A DNA stretch of 64,000 nt from Mycolicibacterium holsaticum DSM 44478 = JCM 12374 (GTDB taxonomy: Bacteria > Actinomycetota > Actinomycetes > Mycobacteriales > Mycobacteriaceae): positions 558,001 through 622,000 of the forward strand of contig NZ_CP080998.1 in NCBI RefSeq assembly GCF_019645835.1, written 5' to 3'. A program made the position numbers and the translations under genes. Under the pieces are notes generated by a model. That model was not told the DNA's origin, ran no database searches, and saw only the letters and a program-made list of their open reading frames with translations. How positions within the stretch are numbered: position 1 is the first letter of the stretch; every line of letters begins with the position of its first letter. This document shows, piece after piece, positions 49,290 to 59,316 of this stretch.

Positions 49290-49856
49290 TCAGTGACCGC
49301 CGGAGTGGCCGGCGGAGTCCTGTACGGCGTCGCGGCGCGGGGACTCGCCCGCCGACACCGGCACCCGCACGGTGCCTTCGCCGGCCTTCTCGAAGGTGAA
49401 CGTGAATTCGTAGGTCAGCCCGTTGGTGATCGGCTTGGTCAGCGACACGCTGGCCTCCGCGGCCTCGGCGGCTTCCACGCTCTCCAGCGGTGTGGTCTGT
49501 CCATCCGGGGCGCCGACGATCAGCACACCGCTGGCAGGCAGGGTGGTGTCACCGGTCAGCGTCACCGAACCGACCTCGGAGCTGACGGACAAGAGTTTGT
49601 CCTCGACCTCCGGTGACGGGTTGGACGCCTGGAACAGCAACTCGACGTCGGTGCCGGGCTGAACGTAGTCCGAGGTCTGGGTGGCCCGCAGGTGGACGTT
49701 GCGCAGTGCGATGGGGCCGATGTTGGCGCTGGTGCCGTTGACGGCGGGCTCCTGCGTTGCGGTCTGGGATATCTGCCCGGCGCCACAGCCGCTGAGCGCC
49801 CCACCGACTAGGACGGCGGCGGCCAGCCCGTAAGCGGCCAGTTTGAAGCGGTCCAC
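49290..49856 (-). CDS. lpqE: LpqE lipoprotein
   Basis: 188 residues. Signal peptide with lipobox LSGC (in ALSGCGAG), then an extracytoplasmic beta-rich domain and a His-containing C terminus (DSAGHSGGH). The GTG at 49856 is preceded by AGGAGG; the longer reading to 49916 lacks a signal peptide at its start. It corresponds to M. tuberculosis LpqE (Rv3584). Role not established. Divergent from carD. Confidence 0.88.
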   Translation of the reverse strand: MDRFKLAAYGLAAAVLVGGALSGCGAGQISQTATQEPAVNGTSANIGPIALRNVHLRATQTSDYVQPGTDVELLFQASNPSPEVEDKLLSVSSEVGSVTLTGDTTLPASGVLIVGAPDGQTTPLESVEAAEAAEASVSLTKPITNGLTYEFTFTFEKAGEGTVRVPVSAGESPRRDAVQDSAGHSGGH

Positions 49857-50648
<792 letters not shown>

Positions 50649-50656
50649 CGGCTGAG

Positions 50657-51184
50657 ATGTCGGCGAACGGCCTGCCCCGAATCGGGCTCGGCACCGACGT
50701 TCACCCGATCGAGGCCGGACGGCCGTGCCGACTGCTGTGCCTGTTGTTTGATGACGCCGACGGATGCGCCGGCCACTCCGATGGAGACGTGGCCGCGCAT
50801 GCGTTGTGCGACGCGCTGTTGTCGGCGGCCGGACTGGGCGACATCGGCGCGGTTTTCGGCACCGACCGGCCGCAATGGCGCGGGGTCAGCGGGGTGGACA
50901 TGCTGCGCCATGTGCGCGGACTCCTCGTGGATGCCGGCTTCCGTGTCGGCAATGCCGCGGTCCAGGTGATCGGTAACCAACCCAAGGTGGGCCCGCGACG
51001 CGCCGAGGCGCAGAAGTTGCTCTCGGAGCTGCTGGGTGCCCCGGTATCGGTGTCGGCGACGACGACGGACGGCCTCGGCCTGACCGGGCGCGGCGAAGGT
51101 CTGGCCGCGATCGCCACGGCCCTGGTCGTCACCGACCATGGCGGCCCGACGGCCGATTCGGGATCTGGACAAATAGGCCGGTAA
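50657..51184 (+). CDS. ispF: 2-C-methyl-D-erythritol 2,4-cyclodiphosphate synthase
   Basis: 175 residues, MEP pathway for isoprenoids. Zinc ligands Asp14-x-His16 (GTDVHPIE) and His48 ([16 protein letters not shown]) are intact, as is the C-terminal [17 protein letters not shown]. The first 20 residues and LLCLLF are somewhat divergent, but no catalytic residue is missing. The ispD gene that normally sits between carD and ispF is absent, and no remnant of it is visible in the 8-bp gap. cysS follows after 11 bp. The C-terminal 15 residues are an unusual Gly/Ser/Asp tail. Confidence 0.94.
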   Translation: MSANGLPRIGLGTDVHPIEAGRPCRLLCLLFDDADGCAGHSDGDVAAHALCDALLSAAGLGDIGAVFGTDRPQWRGVSGVDMLRHVRGLLVDAGFRVGNAAVQVIGNQPKVGPRRAEAQKLLSELLGAPVSVSATTTDGLGLTGRGEGLAAIATALVVTDHGGPTADSGSGQIGR

Positions 51185-51195
51185 GCTGGCGCGTC

Positions 51196-52614
51196 GTGAC
51201 CAATCGCGCGGGAGCCTCCGTCATGCGGCTCCACGACACCATGACCGGTGGCGTGCGCGATTTCGTGCCGATCACGCCGGGGCACGTGTCGATCTACCTG
51301 TGCGGGGCGACCGTGCAGGGCCTCCCACACATCGGGCACGTCCGCAGCGGGGTGGCGTTCGACGTACTGCGGCGCTGGCTGATGGCCAAGGGCTACGACG
51401 TCGCGTTCATCCGCAACGTCACCGACATCGACGACAAGATCCTCACCAAGGCCGCCGATGCGGACCGCCCATGGTGGGAGTGGGCCGCCACCTACGAGCG
51501 GGCGTTCACGGCCGCCTACGACGCGCTGGGGGTGCTTCCACCGTCGGCCGAGCCGCGCGCCACCGGCCACATCACGCAGATGGTCGAGCTGATCGAGCGG
51601 CTGATCGACCGCGGCCACGCCTACGCCAGCGGCGGCGACGTGTACTTCGACGTGCTCAGCCAGCCCGAATACGGCAAGTTGTCCGGCCACCGGATCGACG
51701 ACGTGCACCAGGGCGAGGGGGTGGCCAGCGGCAAGCGCGACCAACGCGACTTCACGCTGTGGAAGGGCGCCAAACCCGGTGAGCCGTCCTGGCCGACGCC
51801 GTGGGGCCGGGGCAGGCCAGGCTGGCACACCGAGTGCGTGGCGATGTGCGAGGCCTATCTCGGCGCCGAGTTCGACATCCACGCAGGCGGTATGGACCTG
51901 GTGTTCCCGCATCACGAGAACGAGATCGCGCAGGCGGAGGCCGCAGGCGACCGCTTCGCCCGGTACTGGCTACACAACGGCTGGGTCACCATGGGCGGGG
52001 AGAAGATGAGTAAATCGCTGGGCAACGTGTTGGCGATTCCGGCTGTGCTGCAACGGGTCCGGGCCGCTGAGTTGCGGTACTACCTGGGCAGCGCGCACTA
52101 CCGCTCGATGCTGGAGTTCTCCGAGGCCGCGCTGGCCGACGCGGCGCGGGCCTACACCGGGATCGAGGACTTCCTGCATCGCGTGCAACACCGCGTCGGC
52201 GCGGTCGCACCAGGCCAGTGGACACCGGCGTTCGCCGCCGCGCTCGACGACGACCTGGCGGTGCCCGCGGCACTGGCCGAAGTGCACGCCGCTCGCGCGG
52301 AGGGCAACCGGGCGTTGGACGCGGGCGACCACGACGCCGCGCTCGCCCAAGCCGAGTCGATCCGGGCGATGCTGGGCATCCTCGGCGCCGACCCGCTCGA
52401 CGAGCGCTGGCAATCCAAGGACGAGACGTCGGCCGCGCTGCGGGCCGTCGAGGTGCTGGTAGCGGCCGAGATTCAGCGCAGGGAAGACGCCAGGGCGCGC
52501 AAGGACTGGGCGGAGGCCGACGCGATCCGCGACCGGCTCAAGGAGGCTGGCATCGAGGTCACCGACACCGCCGACGGGCCACAGTGGTCGCTGCTCGACG
52601 GGTATACCAAGTAG
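51196..52614 (+). CDS. cysS: Cysteinyl-tRNA synthetase
   Basis: 472 residues, class I. HIGH is seen in [10 protein letters not shown] and KMSKS in [10 protein letters not shown]. Zinc ligands (Cys in IYLCGATV, Cys/His in WHTECVAM and PHHENE) are complete. The C-terminal helical domain ends [16 protein letters not shown], as in M. tuberculosis CysS (Rv3580c). GTG start 11 bp after ispF; the next gene begins at the base after its stop. Confidence 0.96.
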   Translation: MTNRAGASVMRLHDTMTGGVRDFVPITPGHVSIYLCGATVQGLPHIGHVRSGVAFDVLRRWLMAKGYDVAFIRNVTDIDDKILTKAADADRPWWEWAATYERAFTAAYDALGVLPPSAEPRATGHITQMVELIERLIDRGHAYASGGDVYFDVLSQPEYGKLSGHRIDDVHQGEGVASGKRDQRDFTLWKGAKPGEPSWPTPWGRGRPGWHTECVAMCEAYLGAEFDIHAGGMDLVFPHHENEIAQAEAAGDRFARYWLHNGWVTMGGEKMSKSLGNVLAIPAVLQRVRAAELRYYLGSAHYRSMLEFSEAALADAARAYTGIEDFLHRVQHRVGAVAPGQWTPAFAAALDDDLAVPAALAEVHAARAEGNRALDAGDHDAALAQAESIRAMLGILGADPLDERWQSKDETSAALRAVEVLVAAEIQRREDARARKDWAEADAIRDRLKEAGIEVTDTADGPQWSLLDGYTK

Positions 52615-53547
52615 ATGGCGGGAAATTCGCGGCGCCGGGGCGCAGTGCGCAAACCGGGAACCAAAAAGGGGCCAACGGTCGGTTCCGGCGGGGTGCGCAG
52701 GCGCGGTCTGGAAGGCCGCGGCGCCACCCCGCCCGCACACATGCGGCCCAACCATCCCGCCGCCAAACGGGCCGCCAAAGCCACCCGGCGTCCCACCCGC
52801 AAGACCGACGACACCGAGGTCGTGCTGGGCCGTAACCCGGTGCTGGAGTGCCTGCGCGCCGGGGTTCCCGCCACCGCGTTGTACGTCGCGCTCGGCGCGG
52901 AGGCCGACGAGCGGTTGACCGAATCCGTTCGCATCGCCGCGGATTCGGGGATCTCGATCCTCGAGGTGCCGCGCCATGACCTCGACCGCATCGCCGCCAA
53001 CGGGCTGCATCAGGGTTTGGCGCTGCAGGTGCCGCCCTACGTCTACGCCCATCCCGACGATCTGCTGGCCGCCGCGACGGCCGACGGTTCACCTGCGCTG
53101 CTGGTGGCGCTGGACAATATCTCCGATCCCCGCAACCTCGGCGCGATCGTGCGCTCGGTCGCCGCCTTCGGTGGGCACGGTGTGCTGATCCCGCAGCGAA
53201 GGTCGGCGTCGGTCACGGCGGTGGCGTGGCGCACCAGCGCAGGCGCTGCGGCCCGGCTGCCGGTGGCGCGGGCGACGAACCTGACCAGGACGCTGAAGGG
53301 TTGGGCCGACGCGGGCCTGCAGGTCGTCGGCCTGGATGCCGGCGGGACGTCCACGCTCGACGAGCTCGACGGCGCCGGGCCGATCGTGGTGGTGGTCGGC
53401 TCGGAGGGTAAGGGGCTGTCGCGCCTGGTGCGGGAGAACTGCGACACGGTGGTCTCCATTCCGATGGCCGGGCCGACGGAGTCGCTGAACGCGTCGGTGG
53501 CCGCCGGTGTGGTGCTGGCCGAGATCGCCCGCCAACGCCGCGGCTGA
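52615..53547 (+). CDS. rlmB: 23S rRNA 2'-O-ribose methyltransferase, SpoU/TrmH family (RlmB-like)
   Basis: 310 residues. An Arg/Lys-rich N-terminal extension (about 1-65) precedes the substrate-binding domain ([19 protein letters not shown]) and the knotted SPOUT methyltransferase domain with its three motifs: [27 protein letters not shown] and [16 protein letters not shown]. Uses S-adenosylmethionine. The position target (G2251-type) is inferred from family. Immediately adjacent to cysS (Rv3579c in M. tuberculosis). Confidence 0.92.
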   Translation: MAGNSRRRGAVRKPGTKKGPTVGSGGVRRRGLEGRGATPPAHMRPNHPAAKRAAKATRRPTRKTDDTEVVLGRNPVLECLRAGVPATALYVALGAEADERLTESVRIAADSGISILEVPRHDLDRIAANGLHQGLALQVPPYVYAHPDDLLAAATADGSPALLVALDNISDPRNLGAIVRSVAAFGGHGVLIPQRRSASVTAVAWRTSAGAAARLPVARATNLTRTLKGWADAGLQVVGLDAGGTSTLDELDGAGPIVVVVGSEGKGLSRLVRENCDTVVSIPMAGPTESLNASVAAGVVLAEIARQRRG

Positions 53548-53566
53548 GTTATCCCGGCACAAGGAG

Positions 53567-54802
53567 TCACACGCCGAACAGCTCGATGCTCACCCACAGG
53601 GCCAGCACCGAAACCACCAGGGTGAGCGGCACCGTGCACAGCCCGATGCGGCTGAATTGCCCTGCACGAACCGGTATTTCGTGACGGACGACGCTGCGCC
53701 ACAGCAGGTTGGCCAGTGACCCGATGTATGTCAGGTTCGGTCCGATGTTCACGCCGACCAACACGGCCAGCACCGCCGCGGGCGACGACACCAGCGGCAG
53801 CATCACCAGCACGGCAGGCAGGTTGTTGACCATGTTGGACAACACCGCGGCCACCACCGCGATTGCCAACAGCGCCGCCAGGCCGTGACCGGTCGGCAGC
53901 ACATCGCGCATCGCGGCCCCCAAGCCGTTGACGATCACGGCGTCGACCACCACACCCAGACACAGCACGAACACCAGGAACGGCACATCGGCCGCCGCCG
54001 CCATGCCGCGCACACTACTGGTGCGCCGCACCAGACCATGAGCCGCGAGCACCACCACCCCGGCAAGCGCGGCCCACGCCGGCGAGAATCCCAGCGTCGA
54101 GACGACACCGAAACCGAGTAACGTCAATCCCAGTATCAGCAGCGGCAGCACCGGAACGCGCACCGTCTGATCAGCCACCGCGGGTGTAGCCGGGACCGAA
54201 AGCTCGGCGGCGAAAATCCAGCGCAGCATGAGGAATTCGACGGCTATCGCCGCCAGCCAGGGCAGTGCCATGACGGCGGTGAAATGTAGAAACGAGATCC
54301 CGGCCGCGGTGAACGCCAACAGGTTCGTCAGGTTCGACACAGGAAGAAGCAGTGAGGCACTGTTGGCCAGGTGCGCCGTGGCGTAGGCGTGCGCTTTGGG
54401 CGGTACGGCAAGCATGCGCGCCGTCGCCAACACCGCAGGCGTGAGAAGGACGACCGTCGCGTCCAGGCTCAGCACCGCGGTGGTCATCGCCGCGGCCACG
54501 AAAACCTTTGCGAAAAGCCGATTCTGGCTACCGGCGCCGGTGCGCGCCATCACCGCTCCTGCGGCGCGGAAGACGCCTTCGTCGTCGCAGAGCCGGGCCA
54601 GCACCAGCACGGCGGCGAGAAAGCCGACCACCGGCAACAGGCTTTTGACCTCCGCGATCGCGTCGGAAACCGAGATCACCCCGAACCCGATCAGCATTGC
54701 CACCGCGGGCAGCGCGACGATCACCTCGGGCCACTTGTGCGGGCGTACAGCCGCAAAGGTCACCACGACGACCAGCGCGAGCAGCGCCAGCGTCAGATCC
54801 AC
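53567..54802 (-). CDS. ArsB/SLC13-like anion permease
   Basis: 411 residues with about 11 predicted membrane helices in two similar halves, typical of the ion transporter superfamily containing ArsB and citrate/DASS carriers (SVSDAIAEVKSLLPVVGF, SNMVNNLPAVLVMLPL and GVNIGPNLTYIGSLANLLW). M. tuberculosis arsB2 (Rv3578) is at the same place and of similar length. The GTG at 54802 overlaps the upstream hydrolase gene by 10 bp; the long reading to 55177 is shadow sequence. No arsenic-resistance partner gene is nearby, so arsenite export is uncertain. Confidence 0.85.
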   Translation of the reverse strand: MDLTLALLALVVVVTFAAVRPHKWPEVIVALPAVAMLIGFGVISVSDAIAEVKSLLPVVGFLAAVLVLARLCDDEGVFRAAGAVMARTGAGSQNRLFAKVFVAAAMTTAVLSLDATVVLLTPAVLATARMLAVPPKAHAYATAHLANSASLLLPVSNLTNLLAFTAAGISFLHFTAVMALPWLAAIAVEFLMLRWIFAAELSVPATPAVADQTVRVPVLPLLILGLTLLGFGVVSTLGFSPAWAALAGVVVLAAHGLVRRTSSVRGMAAAADVPFLVFVLCLGVVVDAVIVNGLGAAMRDVLPTGHGLAALLAIAVVAAVLSNMVNNLPAVLVMLPLVSSPAAVLAVLVGVNIGPNLTYIGSLANLLWRSVVRHEIPVRAGQFSRIGLCTVPLTLVVSVLALWVSIELFGV

Positions 54803-55713
54803 GGATCGCTGCGCTGCCAGAGCGTCGGCAGGTGCAGGTTCACGCCGTCGTCGGCGGCAAGCCGCGACAGCACCCGCATCGAGAAATCCAGATCGTCGGT
54901 GGCGTACGGCAGTGCGCGCAACGGCTTGTGCAACGGACGGAAGAAGTCGTCCCAGTGGATCAGCAGCACGCGGCGGGCGCCGACGGCACGCACGGTCTCG
55001 GTCCAATAGTCGACCAGATAGCGCTCCGGCTGCAGACCGAGTTGCCCGACGCCCAGGCACACCACGTCGGCGCGCTGGCCGGCCAGCGCTGCGGGAACGA
55101 AGCCGGCGCTGCCCTGAATCAGCAGGCGACGGCCCGATTCCCGATGGTGCAGCAGCGTCGACCACGCCTCGCCGCACCGGTATGCCGACACCTTTACCGG
55201 CGGCACCACCGGTGCGGTGATGACGCCGGGGAACCGGTCGGGCGGGCTGTGCCGGCTCTCGATCAGCGTGACGTCATAGCCGCCGAGGGCTACCGTCTCG
55301 CCGGACGCGACGACCGTCAGGCGCTCCTCGGGCAGCCGCCCGCCACGCCCGACCTGTGCGGTCGACGTCCCGCCCACCAGCCTGGCGCCGGTGCGCTCGG
55401 CGACGACGGCGCTGTCCATCGCGTGGTCGTAGTGGGTGTGTACGGGCAGCACGGCGTCGAGGCGGTCCACGCCCATGCGCGCCAGGTAACCGTCGATGCG
55501 CGGCGTCGACGGGGACAGCTTGCGCAGGCCCAGTTCCGCCAGCCCGGGCCGGGAGAAGAAGCCGTCGGTCATCACCGCGGATCGGCCGTCGTCCACGAGC
55601 AGCGTGGCGACCCCGGCCCAGGTGACGGTCAGCGCCGAATCCACGCTTGCCGCGGGCGCGTCGAAGTACTGCGTGTAGTCGGTCAGCTTCGGACGCCCGG
55701 GCTTGAGACGCAT
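54793..55713 (-). CDS. Metallo-beta-lactamase-fold hydrolase (Rv3577 family)
   Basis: 306 residues. The metal-binding motif HTHYDHAMD (HxHxDH) is present, with further conserved His in ESRHSPPDRFPG and LIHWDDF. This resembles the UlaG/NAPE-PLD-like branch of the fold. No signal peptide is obvious. Its 3' end overlaps the permease start, so the two form an operon. The promoter region (55714-55804) is shared with the divergent WhiB-like gene and contains a Zur-like palindrome. Substrate unknown. Confidence 0.85.
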   Translation of the reverse strand: MRLKPGRPKLTDYTQYFDAPAASVDSALTVTWAGVATLLVDDGRSAVMTDGFFSRPGLAELGLRKLSPSTPRIDGYLARMGVDRLDAVLPVHTHYDHAMDSAVVAERTGARLVGGTSTAQVGRGGRLPEERLTVVASGETVALGGYDVTLIESRHSPPDRFPGVITAPVVPPVKVSAYRCGEAWSTLLHHRESGRRLLIQGSAGFVPAALAGQRADVVCLGVGQLGLQPERYLVDYWTETVRAVGARRVLLIHWDDFFRPLHKPLRALPYATDDLDFSMRVLSRLAADDGVNLHLPTLWQRSDPWI

Positions 55714-55763
55714 GATGCAACTCTATGCGGCACCCGCCCGGCACGGACCCGGCCCACTATTGA

Positions 55764-55778
55764 AAACGATTATCGTTT
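55764..55778 (+). promoter_or_regulatory. Zur/Fur-like operator upstream of the WhiB-like gene
   Basis: AAACGATTATCGTTT is a perfect 7-1-7 palindrome lying in the setting TGAAAACGATTATCG, 26 bases before the WhiB-like ATG and 50 bases from the divergent hydrolase start. It resembles the Zur (FurB) operators of mycobacteria and the general Fur-family TGAnAAnnATTnTCA pattern. A second, less perfect site precedes the zinc transporter operon at 61076. Confidence 0.7.
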
Positions 55779-55804
55779 ACATTAGTGCCGAGGGAAGGAG
55801 GCCG

Positions 55805-56125
55805 ATGTCCGCACATCGTCAGGATCTGGACTGGCAGCGTCATGCGCGCTGCCGCGGCATGTCCACCGCGATCTTCTTTGTGCCCGATCGGGAGCGCGGC
55901 AGGCGCAAAGCCGCGCGCGAGGAGTACGCAAAGCACATCTGCGCGGCGTGCCTGGTTCGCCGGGAATGCCTGCGCCATGCGGTGGCGGCCAGGGAACCGC
56001 ACGGTGTCTGGGGTGCGATGACGCCAGACGAGCGTGTGGCAATATCACTGCGCAAAGGCGACGGCGAATCCGTACCGGGTCGTCGTGGAGCAGCATCCCG
56101 AACCGCTCGCCGACCCCGGCGATGA
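55805..56125 (+). CDS. WhiB-family iron-sulphur transcription factor
   Basis: 106 residues. The four cluster ligands are Cys16, Cys46, Cys49 and Cys55 (C-x29-C-x2-C-x5-C). The G(I/V)WGG turn reads GVWGA (67-71), a one-residue departure. It is followed by TPDER and a basic DNA-binding tail (88-106, Arg-rich). WhiB proteins bind a 4Fe-4S cluster and the housekeeping sigma factor. AAGGAGG is 4 bases before the ATG at 55805. It is not one of the seven M. tuberculosis WhiB genes by position. The perfect Zur/Fur-like palindrome just upstream suggests control by zinc or another metal. Confidence 0.88.
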   Translation: MSAHRQDLDWQRHARCRGMSTAIFFVPDRERGRRKAAREEYAKHICAACLVRRECLRHAVAAREPHGVWGAMTPDERVAISLRKGDGESVPGRRGAASRTARRPRR

Positions 56126-56163
56126 CCGCACGTCCGACGGCGGAAAATGCCGGGACTGCGCGC

Positions 56164-56937
56164 TCACGAAAACGCCCGAAGCTCCACACCCTCTTTGAGC
56201 AGCCGCGCCCGGACCGCGTTCGCGATCTGCACCGAACCCGGCGAATCCCCGTGTATGCACACCGATTCCACGGTGACCGGGATCATCGACCCGTCGACCG
56301 CGTCCACCCGCCCGGTCGCGATCATCGAAGCCACCCGCTCGGCGATCTGATCCACATCGTGCAGCACCGCGTTGCGTTCACGACGCGAAACAAGTTGTCC
56401 GTCAGGGCGATACGCGCGGTCAGCGAACGCCTCTGATACCGTGCGCAGCCCCAGCTCCTGCGCCTCGGCGAAGAACGCCGAACCGGCCAGGCCGAGCACC
56501 GGCAGTTCACGGTCGACGGTGTAGACCGCTTCGGCGACCGCTCGGGCCTGCTGGCGGTTGGTGACGATCGCGTTGTACAGCGCACCGTGCGGTTTGACGT
56601 AACGCACGGCCGATCCCGACGCCTGCGCGAGCGCCTGCAGCGCGCCGATCTGGTAGATGACGTCGGCGGTGAGGTCTTCGGGCGCGACGTCGATGAACCG
56701 GCGACCGAACCCGGCGAGGTCGTGGTAGCCGACCTGCGCGCCGATGCGCACCCCGCGCTCGACGGCCGCGCGGCACGTGCGCGCCAGCGTCGCGGCGTCA
56801 CCGGCGTGGAAGCCACACGCCACGTTGGCGCTGGTGACCATGTCGAGCATGGCGGCGTCGTCGCCGAACTGCCACACGCCGAAACTCTCGCCCAGATCGG
56901 CGTTCAGATCGATGTGTCCGGCACCGGCGTCAGCCAT
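56164..56937 (-). CDS. pxpA: 5-oxoprolinase subunit PxpA (LamB/YcsF family)
   Basis: 257 residues with the family hallmarks: DLNADLGESFGVW at the N terminus, SANVACGFHAGDA, YHDLAGFGRR, YVKPHGALYN and CIHGDSPGS near the C terminus. PxpA normally works with PxpB and PxpC to open 5-oxoproline to glutamate using ATP; those partners are not in this window. The ATG at 56937 overlaps the bluB stop by 8 bp, so the two are co-transcribed. Confidence 0.92.
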   Translation of the reverse strand: MADAGAGHIDLNADLGESFGVWQFGDDAAMLDMVTSANVACGFHAGDAATLARTCRAAVERGVRIGAQVGYHDLAGFGRRFIDVAPEDLTADVIYQIGALQALAQASGSAVRYVKPHGALYNAIVTNRQQARAVAEAVYTVDRELPVLGLAGSAFFAEAQELGLRTVSEAFADRAYRPDGQLVSRRERNAVLHDVDQIAERVASMIATGRVDAVDGSMIPVTVESVCIHGDSPGSVQIANAVRARLLKEGVELRAFS

Positions 56938-57601
56938 GTCTCCAGCCTAATGCGGCGGGTCGCCACCGGTTCTCGGAGACGAACTCGGATAACGGGCGGG
57001 CATGTGCCCAGTCGTCGAGTTCGAGCGCGGGCCGGTCCGGAAAGTCGGGGACCGGCCCGAGGCAGAGGATCGCCACCGGTTCGGCGCCGTCTGGGATGTC
57101 GAGCAGTCCGGCGAGCCGGGCGGGCTCGAAGATCGACACCCAGCCCATGCCCAGCCCTTCGGCGCGGGCCGCCAGCCACATGTTCTGGATCGCGCACGAC
57201 ACCGAGGCCAGGTCCATCTGTGGCAGCGTGCGCCTGCCGAACACGTGCGCATCGCGGCCGTCACCGAGCGCCACCACGAAAAGCTCTGCGCACTCCAGGA
57301 TCCCCTCGACCTTCAGCGCCAAGAACTCGTCGCTGCGCGACCCCAGCGCGTCCGCGGTGCGCACCCGCTCCTCGTCGACCAGCCGGTGGATCTGCCTGCG
57401 CAGCCGGGGATCGGTGATTCGGATGAACCGCCACGGCTGCATCAGCCCGACGCTGGGCGCGGCGTGCGCGGCGTGCAGAAGCCGGGCGAGCACGTCCTCG
57501 GAGACGGCGCTGTTCGGCACGAAGCGGCGCATGTCACGGCGCTCGGCGATGGCCCGGTAGACAGCGCGCCGCTCGGCGGAAGTGAACGCGTGCCTGCTCA
57601 T
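56930..57601 (-). CDS. bluB: 5,6-dimethylbenzimidazole synthase BluB
   Basis: 223 residues, nitroreductase-fold flavoenzyme that cannibalises FMNH2 to make the lower ligand of cobalamin. RRDMRRF near the N terminus, the APSVGLMQPWRFI signature, and MGWVSIFEPARLAGLL agree with BluB rather than ordinary nitroreductases. ATG at 57601, 30 bp from the divergent rhodanese gene. Followed by pxpA. With the cobalamin-riboswitch operon at 38.9 kb it indicates a B12-making organism. Confidence 0.88.
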   Translation of the reverse strand: MSRHAFTSAERRAVYRAIAERRDMRRFVPNSAVSEDVLARLLHAAHAAPSVGLMQPWRFIRITDPRLRRQIHRLVDEERVRTADALGSRSDEFLALKVEGILECAELFVVALGDGRDAHVFGRRTLPQMDLASVSCAIQNMWLAARAEGLGMGWVSIFEPARLAGLLDIPDGAEPVAILCLGPVPDFPDRPALELDDWAHARPLSEFVSENRWRPAALGWRHG

Positions 57602-57631
57602 CCCGGACAGCTTAGGTGGCAGGATCATCGG

Positions 57632-58453
57632 GTGACCCGTGAGCATGTCCTGATCAGCGCAGGCACGCTGGCCCGGCGCCTCGACGCAGGTGAGCAGCCG
57701 ACGATCCTCGATGTCCGCTGGCAGCTGGCCGATCCCGACGGCCGCGCCGCATACGAACGCGGCCACGTCCCCGGCGCGGTCTACGTATCGCTGGAAGACG
57801 AGTTGTGCGATCACACGGTGAGCGGGCGGGGACGTCATCCGCTGCCGTCGGGCCGCGATGTGCAGGCGGCGGCGCGGCGGTGGGGTGTGCGGGCCGGGAC
57901 GGCGGTGGTGGTGTACGACGACTGGAACCGGGCGGGCTCGGCGCGGGCGTGGTGGGTGCTGCGTGCGGCGGGCATCGCCGATGTGCGGATCCTCGACGGC
58001 GGGCTCGCGGCGTGGACGGCCGCCGGTGGTGCGCTGGAAACCGGTGTCGTCACGCCCGAACCGGGCGATGTCACCGTCGCACATGACGACCTCTACGACG
58101 GTGCGCTGGCCACGCTGAGCGCTGCGCAGGCCGCGGCGGTGCCGCTGCTTGATGCGCGGGCGGCCGAACGGTTCCGCGGGGACGTCGAACCCATCGACCC
58201 TGTCGCCGGGCACATCCCGGGTGCGCGCAACCTTCCGAGCACCAGCCTGCTGGCCGAGGACGGCACCTTTCTGCCCGGCGCGGAGGCCATCGGCCTTGCC
58301 GGCGAAGAGGCGGTCGGTGCGTACTGCGGATCGGGTGTCACCGCGGCGGTCGTGGTCGCGGCGCTGGCGGCGGCAGGGCGTGACATCGCGCTGTACCCAG
58401 GTTCGTGGTCGCAATGGTGTAGTGACCCAACGCGTCCCGTCGAACGCGGTTAG
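57632..58453 (+). CDS. Two-domain rhodanese-type sulfurtransferase (SseA-like)
   Basis: 273 residues with two rhodanese domains. The N-terminal one (about 8-120) is inactive-like, with VVYDDWNRAGSARAWW. The C-terminal domain (about 150-270) has the active cysteine in AYCGSGVTA, the thiosulphate/3-mercaptopyruvate sulfurtransferase loop. GTG start. It is divergent from bluB, and its last 4 bp overlap the convergent zinc permease stop. Actual sulphur donor not known. Confidence 0.9.
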   Translation: MTREHVLISAGTLARRLDAGEQPTILDVRWQLADPDGRAAYERGHVPGAVYVSLEDELCDHTVSGRGRHPLPSGRDVQAAARRWGVRAGTAVVVYDDWNRAGSARAWWVLRAAGIADVRILDGGLAAWTAAGGALETGVVTPEPGDVTVAHDDLYDGALATLSAAQAAAVPLLDARAAERFRGDVEPIDPVAGHIPGARNLPSTSLLAEDGTFLPGAEAIGLAGEEAVGAYCGSGVTAAVVVAALAAAGRDIALYPGSWSQWCSDPTRPVERG

Positions 58454-59316
58454 CCCGCCGTCGACACACGGGCCCGGCGGCCCACCACCCAGCACACTAA
58501 GAAGATCGCGAACGAGATGGTGGTGACGAACACCGAAACCGGCACACCCGGCGCCAGCGACAGCAGAATGCCGCCCACCGCGGAGATCTCGGCGAAGACG
58601 ACCGACGCCGCGATGGTCGCGCCGGGGGAGACGAACACCCGCGCCGCGGCGGCCGCCGGGGTGATCAACAGCGACATCACCAGCAGGGCGCCGACGATCT
58701 GCACACCCTGTGCCGCGGTGACTCCCACCAACGCGGCGAACACAATTCCCAACGCGCGGACCGGAACTCCGCGTCCAGCCGCCACCTCCGGGTCGACGGT
58801 CGCGAACAGCAGCGGTCGGTAGGACGCCACCAGCACCCCGATCACCACCACCGACACCACCGCCAGCAGCGCCAGTCCCGAGTACCCCACGCCGACGATC
58901 TGGCCGGTCAGCAACGCGAAACTGGTGCCGGTGCGGCCCGGATACAAGTGGATGAACAGCACCGCCAGGCCCAGGCCGAAGGCCAACACCACCCCGATCG
59001 CCGAATCGCGTTCGCGGGCGCGCTGTCCCAAGAAACCGAACAACACCGCGGCCAGCGCGCATCCGACCAGCGCGCCGATCCCGACGTTGAACCCGGCCAG
59101 CAACGCGAAAGCCGCGCCGGTGAGTGACAACTCGCTGGACCCGTGCACCGCGAACGACATCTGCCGCATCACGATGAACGGCCCGATCAAACCCGACACC
59201 AGCGCCAGCAGTGCGGCGGCCAGCAGCGCCTGCTGAACGAAGTCGCGGTGCAGCAGGTCCGCGGTGATCTCGAACGAGAACAGGTTGGCCAGCAGATCGG
59301 TGAGGCGCTCAATCAT
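58450..59316 (-). CDS. znuB: Zinc ABC transporter permease, ZnuB/TroC-type
   Basis: 288 residues with about eight membrane helices, ABC-3 family permease. The start ATG at 59316 lies in the 3' end of the ATPase gene (8-bp overlap); the longer reading to 59418 is a shadow of its His-rich tail. Zinc rather than manganese is suggested by the Zur-like box in front of the operon. Gene order substrate-binding protein, ATPase, permease on the minus strand. Confidence 0.9.
   Translation of the reverse strand: MIERLTDLLANLFSFEITADLLHRDFVQQALLAAALLALVSGLIGPFIVMRQMSFAVHGSSELSLTGAAFALLAGFNVGIGALVGCALAAVLFGFLGQRARERDSAIGVVLAFGLGLAVLFIHLYPGRTGTSFALLTGQIVGVGYSGLALLAVVSVVVIGVLVASYRPLLFATVDPEVAAGRGVPVRALGIVFAALVGVTAAQGVQIVGALLVMSLLITPAAAAARVFVSPGATIAASVVFAEISAVGGILLSLAPGVPVSVFVTTISFAIFLVCWVVGRRARVSTAG

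Noticed and set aside
53567..55177. Longer N terminus (125 extra residues) for the ArsB-like permease
   Set aside because: The extension lies over the metallo-beta-lactamase-fold gene and reads as Arg-rich shadow; the membrane protein starts naturally at GTG 54802.
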